A DNA stretch of 11,252 nt from Promethearchaeota archaeon. GTDB lineage: Archaea; Asgardarchaeota; Lokiarchaeia; Sigynarchaeales; SOKP01. This document shows positions 5,936 through 11,252 of the stretch, one piece after another. The position numbers were made by a program, and so were the translations under genes. The stretch is taken from contig JAUXAJ010000176.1 of assembly GCA_030620005.1 (NCBI GenBank), forward strand, positions 1 through 11,252. The letters run 5' to 3'. The first letter of the stretch is position 1, and each line of letters begins with the position of its first letter. Under the pieces are notes generated by a model that saw only the letters and a list, made by a program, of their open reading frames with translations, had not been told where the DNA came from and ran no database searches.

Positions 5936-6914
5936 TACGTTAATTGCTCCTTTACAATATTTAAGAACGGTTCGATTGAAATAAATGGAGACACGCCAGA
6001 TAATTCGTGGTTCTTTATTAATCCTAACCTATTTGGGTCCATGCCCATTGCTACACCTAATAATTGAGTGATATATACTACCGGTATTTTAAACGGCTCC
6101 CCAATAATGTCTTTATAAAAATTATTTACTTCGACTTGTCCTAAGTCCAATTGCAAATGACAGAAAGGACAGCAATTTAGGATGATATCTGCGCCTGCGT
6201 CTCGCATGTTGACAACTTTTTCTCGTGTAAAATCCGCTGCGACTTCTTTTACTGCTGTTCTAACGGCTCCACCAGCCCCACAACACATGAATTTGTCTTT
6301 ATAAGGTATGCTTTTTGCCCCTGTTAACTCAACAATTTCGTCTAGGAATGTAGGGTCTTCGTATTGACCCTTCCAAGGGCGTTTGTCGCTTGGTTTAACA
6401 ATATGACAGCCATAGTGAACTGCAACCTTTAGGTCTTTAAATGTGTGCTTAATATGGTCCTTTAAATAATCCAAACCCATATCTAAATATAAGGCTTGAA
6501 CAACGTGTTTGGGTTCAAAATTACCTTTGTATTCGCGACCAATTTTGGCTAAATGCTCATTAACCATCTTTTTAAGTTCTGGTTCGTGTTCCATTTCAAA
6601 CCACGCGTCTTGGAGAGTTCCGTAGCAACCATTACATCCCGTTATTGGGTTGACTCCCAATTCTTCTGCGATAGAAATATTTCGAGCAGCAATGACTAAC
6701 CAAGTAGGAATATGAAACGACCTGAAAACTCCTGGAGCGGGACAGCAAGAAGCGCCCGGTAAATCGAGGAGTTCAGCTCCTAACTCTTCGAAAACATCTC
6801 TGATACTACGCTCTATCATGGGATATCGATTAGGAATAATGTCTAGAATCGATCTGATATCTAGTTTACACACCCTAAAAAGAATCCATATCTCAATTTT
6901 TCGTTGACATCCAT
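5935..6914 (-). CDS. hdrB: HdrB: catalytic subunit of heterodisulfide reductase, frame interrupted near the N-terminus
   Basis: HdrB holds the two noncubane [4Fe-4S] clusters that cleave the disulfide, each bound by a CCG motif (C-x31-39-CC-x35-36-C-x2-C). The ATG at 6914 has GGAGG 9 nt upstream and encodes MDVNEKLRYGFFLGC, the expected start including the first CCG cysteine. The frame then hits TAG. The rest, IIPNRYPMIERSIRDVFEEL onwards, lies in another frame. Removing 29 nt (6869-6841) rejoins them as FFLGC-IIPNRYP, matching family consensus, with 31 residues between that Cys and the CC of GASCCPAPG. C-x2-C in GCNGC closes motif 1. Motif 2 is HYGC, FMCCGAGG and CCPFC. A GTG at 6873 could start the second frame, giving 312 residues, but it lacks RYGFFLG and a good ribosome site. 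The gene follows hdrC by one base. Confidence 0.88.
6841..6869 (-). other. 29-nt frame-breaking insertion in hdrB
   Basis: This is the stretch between TGT (Cys of LGC) and ATT ATT CCT (IIP). It contains two stop codons in the hdrB start frame and is not a multiple of three. Its 5-bp inverted repeat CTAGA (6864-6860) / TCTAG (6847-6843) encloses a 12-nt loop. At protein level its edges could slide by 3 nt (GC-V-IPN or GC-I-IPN), still 29 nt. Its flanks can pair into a bulge-helix-bulge-like structure, described in the findings. Confidence 0.7.
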
Positions 6915-6915
6915 T

Positions 6916-7500
6916 TTATTTTTCCTCCTTTGCTTTTTCTTTTAACTTTGCTGCTTTATCCATCAAATCTCTAAATCCTACAGCTTTCATTAGCGTTTGA
7001 CATTCTTCGACAGCTTTAGGATACGAATGTACTGTTGGTGGTAATGAAGGTAATCCATACGATTCGCGCAGGTCCCTCCATTTTTTATTATTCTCACCTG
7101 AAGCAGGTACACCATGTCCCGTTTTATAAAATATATCATTTGCCAAACTAAAATGAGAATCTAAAATGTACCCTTCTTCGACAGCGATATTTCTAAGCTT
7201 TATGATTATATCAGTTACGGGAATATCTCGTGGACATCTCTCGTAACAATAGTAACAAGTTGAACATAACCATATGTCCATATCTTGTAAAACTGATTCG
7301 TCTCCGATCAGTGCCCGACGGATAACAGAGCGAGTTCTTAACGCCGTGCGTCTTCCACTTGGACAACTCCCGCTACAAGTCCCACAATTGATACAAGCTC
7401 TTATTTTTTCTAAACCCGCATCAACGAATTTTTGAGCAATCTTAGAATTATAGTTTTTGAAACTTTTTCGTTTAATATATTTTTCTACATTATCGCTCAT
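6916..7500 (-). CDS. hdrC: HdrC: iron-sulfur electron-transfer subunit of heterodisulfide reductase
   Basis: HdrC passes electrons from HdrA to HdrB. This 194-residue protein is full length for soluble HdrC and has two [4Fe-4S] motifs: C36, C39, C42, C46 in CINCGTCSGSCPSGR and C79, C82, C85, C89 in CSTCYYCYERCPRDIP. Between them is the typical helix TALRTRSVIRRALIG. The C-terminus is Lys/Glu rich. There is no membrane span or cytochrome-like domain, so this is the cytoplasmic HdrABC type and not HdrDE. It is the first gene of the operon, and its TAA (6918-6916) is one base from the hdrB ATG, implying coupling. A TATA-like element lies about 31-47 bp upstream of the ATG at 7500; only a weak AGAGAT-type ribosome site is visible. 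It is the only hdr gene here with no interruption. Confidence 0.93.
   Translation of the reverse strand: MSDNVEKYIKRKSFKNYNSKIAQKFVDAGLEKIRACINCGTCSGSCPSGRRTALRTRSVIRRALIGDESVLQDMDIWLCSTCYYCYERCPRDIPVTDIIIKLRNIAVEEGYILDSHFSLANDIFYKTGHGVPASGENNKKWRDLRESYGLPSLPPTVHSYPKAVEECQTLMKAVGFRDLMDKAAKLKEKAKEEK
6924..6928 (-). promoter_or_regulatory. Ribosome binding site deciding the hdrB start
   Basis: GGAGG (within AAGGAGGAAA) lies inside the last codons of hdrC, 9 nt before the ATG at 6914. Its position selects that ATG as the true hdrB start, which in turn shows that the reading frame is broken 42 nt later. Confidence 0.75.
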
Positions 7501-7855
7501 TGTTTATTCTAATCTCTTTTGCATTTTTTTAATAAATAAATTTCTCCTTTTCAAGAAAGAGAAGTCCTATTATTTACTTTGTTTGATCAAACTATTTTAG
7601 TTAATAATCTTATGATGGTAAAAGTATTTGTTAATAAAAAATTTATTACTTGGGATTAATAACCAAATTTAACCATGTTGTTAATTCTCATATTACATCG
7701 TTTTAAATAAAACCATTTTAACAAAAATTTTTTCAATGGAACTATTTTGCGTAGAGATTTGAACTACCACTAGCTAAATAAAACAAGTGGATTCCCAATT
7801 CACAGAAAACTGCTCGACAAGATTCGAGAATCGTGCCAAGTCAAGCTTCTCATTA
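7501..7855. other. Intergenic region between the kinase and hdrC
   Basis: The right part follows the kinase stop. It holds overlapping inverted repeats at 7813-7832: CTCGA (7813-7817) with TCGAG (7824-7828), and GATTC (7821-7825) with GAATC (7828-7832). They may fold downstream of the kinase mRNA. The left part carries the presumed hdr promoter. I found no conserved frame in between. A tRNA T-arm-like string at 7749-7770 was examined and rejected. Confidence 0.4.
7531..7547 (-). promoter_or_regulatory. Likely promoter of the hdrCBA operon
   Basis: On the minus strand GGAGAAA followed by TTTATTTATT looks like a purine-rich BRE joined to a TATA box. It is 31-47 bp before the hdrC ATG, so transcription would start about 10 nt before it. 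Chance matches are common in such AT-rich DNA. Confidence 0.4.
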
Positions 7856-10324
7856 TTATTCTACTAAGGGAAGTGAAAAATAAAACGTGGAACCCTTATT
7901 TCTCCCTTCTGACTCCAACCAAATCTTTCCACCGTGTAATTCCACGATTTTTTTCGAGATGTGAAGCCCTAAACTTGTTCCATCGATTTCAAGATCAAGC
8001 CCTTGACCGTATCGTTCTATTTTTCCGAATTGTTGGAATGCTTTCTTTTTTTCTTCTTCCGTGAAACCGATTCCATTATCTTTTATTGACACGATGACTT
8101 CTTGCCCTTTAAATTCGGTATTTATGCCAATTTTTCCGTTTGGAAGAGTATATTTGATCGCGTTGCTCAATAAATTCGTGATAACTTCATACATTTGCTC
8201 CTTATTGAATTTAGCAATTATTTTATCTCCAATATTTACGGCAATCGAATGACTTCTCGCGTCTGCCAAACCTTGCAATTCCCTCACGCAGAATCTGATG
8301 AGAAACGATAAGTCATCTTTTGACGCCTGCAATTCTAAGGTGCTCGATTCTAATTTAGAACTCTTGATAAGACTTCTAATTATATCCTCAAGTCTCAAGC
8401 ATCCTTGTTCAATTTCGTTTAACATCGAAATTGCTTCGCCATCTAAACTTTCACGGTGTAGTTCTAGCAAGAGATTTGCGAACCCTTTGATTGAAATTAA
8501 GGGAGTTTTCAACTCGTGAGAAGCTCTTCTAAGAAATTCAGACTTCAACTCGCTTATTTTTTCCAATTCTACATTTTGTTCTTCTAATTTCGTTTTGTAC
8601 TCTCTCCGTTCTAAAAAACCTTTCAATCGTTCGCCCAACTCTATCAATAAATCAACTACTTCTTTAAGAAATGGTTTATTTGACAAATAAAAAACCTCAA
8701 TTACTACGAGAAGCCCGCAGGTAATAAAATTTGTTGATATTTTCCAATCAGTTTCTTTGAAATTTTCCGTAATATATTCCTTCTCATCTAACATGATTCT
8801 AGCACATGTAATTTCAGGGTATTGAAATGCAGGAGGGATTAAGTCTAAAATTCCGTTAATTATTTTAATAATAGAAGTCTCGACCATTTCACTAAGTTCG
8901 GAAACTTTATATAAACATTGAAGTTCCTTTACTCGTTCTCTAAGAGAACGCTCAGATTCTATCAATTCTTGTTCTGCATTTTTGCGCTCGGTGATGTCAC
9001 GAGTTGCTAATTGGAAAGATATAATCTTGCCCTCATTATCATATCCAAAAGGAGACACTCTGGTTTCATAGAATGACAGTGAACCATCCGGCGCTATTTG
9101 CGAGTATTCGTAGTGGGTTGTTTCTCCGGTTTCTATTGAATCCCTGATCGCTTTTCGGGCGGATTCACACTGATCTTCAGTTTCATAAAAACATTCTTTA
9201 AAAACACTCTGACCGACGACCATTTCTCTGGTAAATCCTTTTTCCAGACGGTTAACATCAAATATTGTCCCATCTACTTTGATAAACACCATAAAATCTG
9301 GACTGTTTTCAACAGCGGTGCGGAAATTTTCTTCGGATTCTTTTAATTCCCTTGTTCTTTCCTCAACTAATTGTTCTAAATTTTTGTTTAATTCTACTAA
9401 TTCTATTTCTGCTCTCTTGCGTTCCAATGCGTTAACTAAAATATTCGCAACAACTTCAAGCAAGGCTGCGAAATCTTCTGGCCAAGCTTTCTCAACACCT
9501 ATTTCTCCATAAAATCCAATCGTTCCATAAAGCACGGTTTCTTTTATCATCGGAACAAATACTGCTGAGCGGAAGCCGTGTTCCTTGATCCATTCTCTTT
9601 CGCCCATAGCTTCTAGCGGTAAATCGTCAAGACGGTTAACGACAATATTTTGCTTTTGTTGAAGTAATTGCCAGTAATAACCGAATGTTTCAGATGGAAT
9701 CCCTTGGAGCAAGGCGATCTGAGAGTCTTGAGGGTCGGCACACCATTCGTGAGTGTTCGTCACTGTAGTTAAATCATCAGAATAAACGAAAAGCGAGCTT
9801 CGAACGGCGTTCGCAAACCGAGCAATTTTCTTTAACGTGTCGTTAATTGTATCATCTAACGATAAAATGGGGGCATTAATAAAATCTGTAGATAGTTGTA
9901 GAATTAGCGTCTCAAGTTCGTAACGAAATTTTAATTTCTCTTTCGTTTTCTTGCGCTCGGTAATGTCTTCAGCATGAACTAAAACTAAATTGGAAGGTAA
10001 ATAAGCAAATTTCACGGAAAAATGTCTCTTCTCTCCTGTAGTTTTCAAGATATTTTCCATTTCCTTTGTTATAGTGACTTGTTCGGTAGCACAACGATGT
10101 AAATCTCCTAAAATTTCTGGATTATCCATGAACATGTCTGAAGCTTTACTTCCTAAGAAATCCTTTATTTGACCATTTGTTATTTCTTCAGCTGCGATGT
10201 TATAGTTGACTAAAATTAAATCGTCTTGAACATTCTGCCAAGCACATGTAGGAATTAGAACGTTTTTAAAAAGCGCTTTAAAATAATCGTCGGAGTAAGA
10301 TTTTCCATTCAAATTTTCGGTCAT
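7856..10324 (-). CDS. Soluble PAS-GAF-PAS sensor histidine kinase
   Basis: This 822-residue protein has no membrane span. The order is a PAS domain (about 12-125, ending DITERKK), GAF (about 138-300), coiled coil (300-332), PAS (333-450, ending in RDITERKNAEQEL), coiled coil, a GAF-like region common in archaeal kinases (about 470-572, with PPAFQYPEITCARI), coiled coil (575-595), then HisKA with phosphorylated His603 in RASHELKTPL, and HATPase with N-box NLLSNAIKY (717-725), G1 DNGIGF (749-754) and G2 GTSLGLHISKKIVELHGG. It should autophosphorylate in response to a cytoplasmic signal and pass phosphate to a response regulator, but no receiver domain is fused or encoded in this window. The ATG at 10324 follows GGAGGG by 9 nt. 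Ligands are unknown, and I see no clear haem or flavin motif. It lies upstream of hdrCBA on the same strand, 355 bp away, so it is probably a separate unit. Confidence 0.92.
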   Translation of the reverse strand: MTENLNGKSYSDDYFKALFKNVLIPTCAWQNVQDDLILVNYNIAAEEITNGQIKDFLGSKASDMFMDNPEILGDLHRCATEQVTITKEMENILKTTGEKRHFSVKFAYLPSNLVLVHAEDITERKKTKEKLKFRYELETLILQLSTDFINAPILSLDDTINDTLKKIARFANAVRSSLFVYSDDLTTVTNTHEWCADPQDSQIALLQGIPSETFGYYWQLLQQKQNIVVNRLDDLPLEAMGEREWIKEHGFRSAVFVPMIKETVLYGTIGFYGEIGVEKAWPEDFAALLEVVANILVNALERKRAEIELVELNKNLEQLVEERTRELKESEENFRTAVENSPDFMVFIKVDGTIFDVNRLEKGFTREMVVGQSVFKECFYETEDQCESARKAIRDSIETGETTHYEYSQIAPDGSLSFYETRVSPFGYDNEGKIISFQLATRDITERKNAEQELIESERSLRERVKELQCLYKVSELSEMVETSIIKIINGILDLIPPAFQYPEITCARIMLDEKEYITENFKETDWKISTNFITCGLLVVIEVFYLSNKPFLKEVVDLLIELGERLKGFLERREYKTKLEEQNVELEKISELKSEFLRRASHELKTPLISIKGFANLLLELHRESLDGEAISMLNEIEQGCLRLEDIIRSLIKSSKLESSTLELQASKDDLSFLIRFCVRELQGLADARSHSIAVNIGDKIIAKFNKEQMYEVITNLLSNAIKYTLPNGKIGINTEFKGQEVIVSIKDNGIGFTEEEKKKAFQQFGKIERYGQGLDLEIDGTSLGLHISKKIVELHGGKIWLESEGRNKGSTFYFSLPLVE

Positions 10325-10668
10325 TATACATTTCCCTCCATGTTCAATAATGAAAATATTTTAAAAACATGAATTTTTGTTTCTAATATATAGTAACTAC
10401 CTTTAAATGTTTCTAAAAAGATAACTATTAACATATTTCTAAAACTTTCTTATTGATTCCTTTATCCGTAGTATCAGTCTTGAATTAGACCAATAGAGAC
10501 GAATTAAAATTAGATTTGAAATTTTTAATGACCAAAAAGGATTCTTTTTGTTGAAAACGAGCGTGAGACCATCTATCCAATTTAAACAATTATCCAAGAA
10601 AAAAGTAAAATAATTAAAATCTATCGTATTCAATAAAAATTAAAAAAAATGAAGTAGAAATAATATAA
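10325..10668. other. Divergent intergenic region
   Basis: AT-rich spacer between the minus-strand kinase and the plus-strand membrane protein. It should hold both promoters. Weak minus-strand frames are open here (for instance 10439-10633), but they have no ribosome site and no recognisable domain, so I do not call them. No repeats or RNA structure stand out. Confidence 0.4.
10334..10339 (-). promoter_or_regulatory. Ribosome binding site of the histidine kinase
   Basis: GGAGGG on the minus strand, 9 nt before the ATG at 10324. An ATG seven bases further upstream is out of frame. A TATA-like AAAATATTTT lies at about 10354-10363. Confidence 0.65.
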
Positions 10669-11112
10669 ATGAAAAGAGGATTTTTAATAAGTAACATGAT
10701 TTTTGTTATTGATTTTCCTAGTGATCCGATTGGTATTTTCACAACCATTATTGCATTTACATGCTTGGGAGCTATACTTGTAGTTCCCATATTTGGAAGC
10801 GCCGCATCCATCGTTATCTTTATTGCAATTATCGTCAGGTGGGAGTCAATCGTAGTAAATGAGATGTTGTCATGTTTATTCGTTACATTAATCATTGCCG
10901 CTGGAATTGATTCTTTACTGATTGAGAAAAAGCTATATTATTTAATAACGGGCACGTGCTTGATACTACCTGCTTCTTTAATTTCGTGGTGGTTGTGGAG
11001 TGAATCCATGATTTTTATCTTAATTTTAGCAATGGTTTTAGCGCTCATGACGATCATGACATTTATAAGAGCCTCCTTGCTAGGCCTTTTTATTAAGAAT
11101 AGAGATCGGTAA
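10669..11112 (+). CDS. Small multi-span membrane protein of unknown function
   Basis: This 147-residue protein is strongly hydrophobic. Likely membrane segments are at about 21-40 (IGIFTTIIAFTCLGAILVVP), 44-58, 66-84, 90-108 and 113-133. Short charged ends remain (MKRG at the start, KNRDR at the end). The basic C-terminus and few internal charges suit an integral membrane protein. I recognise no family, catalytic residues or binding motif. The ATG at 10669 has no Shine-Dalgarno motif and may be leaderless; an ATG at 10696 (residue 10) is an alternative, with AAGAGGA about 15 nt before it. A minus-strand frame covering 10614-10895 overlaps it, but that frame lacks both a ribosome site and a coherent composition. 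The real-gene call rests on length and hydrophobic pattern. Confidence 0.6.
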   Translation: MKRGFLISNMIFVIDFPSDPIGIFTTIIAFTCLGAILVVPIFGSAASIVIFIAIIVRWESIVVNEMLSCLFVTLIIAAGIDSLLIEKKLYYLITGTCLILPASLISWWLWSESMIFILILAMVLALMTIMTFIRASLLGLFIKNRDR

Positions 11113-11125
11113 AAGTGAAGAATGT

Positions 11126-11144
11126 GTTATTTCTTTTTATTTTA
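11126..11144 (+). terminator. Oligo-T terminator after the membrane protein
   Basis: T-rich GTTATTTCTTTTTATTTTA starts about 14 nt after the TAA stop. It has no hairpin, like the other archaeal-type terminators in this window. Confidence 0.4.
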
Positions 11145-11177
11145 CCATGACTGCTCAAGAAAGCACCTTCTCTTTAG

Positions 11178-11186
11178 GGAGGTGAT
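11178..11186 (+). promoter_or_regulatory. Perfect Shine-Dalgarno sequence GGAGGTGAT
   Basis: The nine bases fully match the complement of the usual archaeal 16S rRNA 3' end (ATCACCTCC). It is the strongest ribosome site in the window, yet every frame after it stops within eight codons. The best-spaced start is TTG at 11190, followed by ATG at 11196. Confidence 0.65.
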
Positions 11187-11189
11187 GAA

Positions 11190-11252
11190 TTGAGCATGAA
11201 GAGAATTCACTAAATTGTCGCACTCCCTTGTTTTAAAAACGTTCAAAATATA
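11190..11252 (+). pseudogene. Start of an interrupted gene, possibly a family 2 glycosyltransferase (partial, runs off the right edge)
   Basis: From TTG at 11190 (or ATG at 11196) the frame reads MSMKRIH, then TAA at 11211-11213, then IVALPCFKNVQNI to the window end. The pattern hydrophobic-VALPCFN-E-xNI at the very N-terminus is typical of GT2 glycosyltransferases such as dolichyl-phosphate sugar synthases, where it forms the first strand of the GT-A fold. The perfect ribosome site upstream supports a real start. With only 13 residues after the stop, the family call is a guess. A sugar transferase would fit with the nucleotide-sugar dehydrogenase elsewhere in the window. The alternative is a short leader peptide of seven codons. 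Confidence 0.3.

Noticed and set aside
7749..7770. tRNA T-arm-like string (GTTCAAATC on the minus strand)
   Set aside because: The T stem pairs poorly, no matching acceptor stem or anticodon arm is found within tRNA distance, and there is no CCA-type end.
7813..7832. Inverted repeats after the kinase as a strong terminator or operator
   Set aside because: The arms are only 5 bp with overlapping alternatives and no T tract directly after them, so only a weak structure is noted in the spacer description.
10439..10633. Minus-strand frame of 64 residues
   Set aside because: No ribosome site, no domain, and a composition like that of random AT-rich DNA.
10614..10895. Minus-strand frame of 93 residues overlapping the membrane protein
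   Set aside because: It is largely antisense to the hydrophobic plus-strand gene and has no ribosome site or recognisable domain.

Overview
The window is AT-rich archaeal DNA. The best overall fit is an Asgard (Lokiarchaeia-like) genome, moderately supported. The evidence is an archaeal-type HdrCBA operon, a soluble PAS/GAF histidine kinase of the kind common in Asgard and methanogen-related archaea, TATA-like promoters with very short leaders beside operon genes that have strong GGAGG ribosome sites, oligo-T terminators, and a protein joining a vWA-like domain to a PHD/RING-type zinc finger. No rRNA, tRNA, CRISPR array or transposase is visible.

Layout from left to right. (1) 1-641, minus: an MBL-fold metallo-hydrolase running off the left edge. 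(2) 964-2124, plus: a vWA-like / C4HC3 zinc finger / C4 zinc ribbon protein. (3) 2254-3612, plus: a UDP-sugar/GDP-mannose dehydrogenase cut by one in-frame TGA. (4) 3613-3898: convergent terminators with a decayed C-terminal scrap of a histidine kinase. (5) 7500-3899, minus: hdrC-hdrB-hdrA, tightly packed; hdrA has one in-frame TAG and hdrB has a 29-nt frame-breaking insertion near its start. (6) 10324-7856, minus: an intact 822-residue histidine kinase. (7) 10669-11112, plus: a small multi-span membrane protein. (8) 11178-11252, plus: a perfect ribosome site followed by what may be the first codons of a glycosyltransferase, with a TAA at codon 8.

How the genes work together. HdrC, HdrB and HdrA form a soluble iron-sulfur/flavin heterodisulfide-reductase complex. 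HdrA is the flavin electron-bifurcating hub, HdrC the relay, and HdrB the catalytic disulfide subunit. No hydrogenase, mvhD or formate dehydrogenase lies in the window, so the electron donor is encoded elsewhere. The sugar dehydrogenase and the possible glycosyltransferase point to surface glycan synthesis. The kinase has no receiver partner here.

The most striking feature is the number of interruptions in otherwise well-conserved genes: TGA, TAG, possibly TAA, and a 29-nt insertion. All leave downstream coding sequence conserved. The hdrB insertion can be folded with its flanks into a bulge-helix-bulge-like structure, the signal for archaeal splicing endonuclease, although the canonical cut sites are one nucleotide away from restoring the frame. 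TGA, TAG and TAA all also serve as real gene ends here, so wholesale code reassignment is unlikely. Sequencing error, recent decay, readthrough and splicing remain open.
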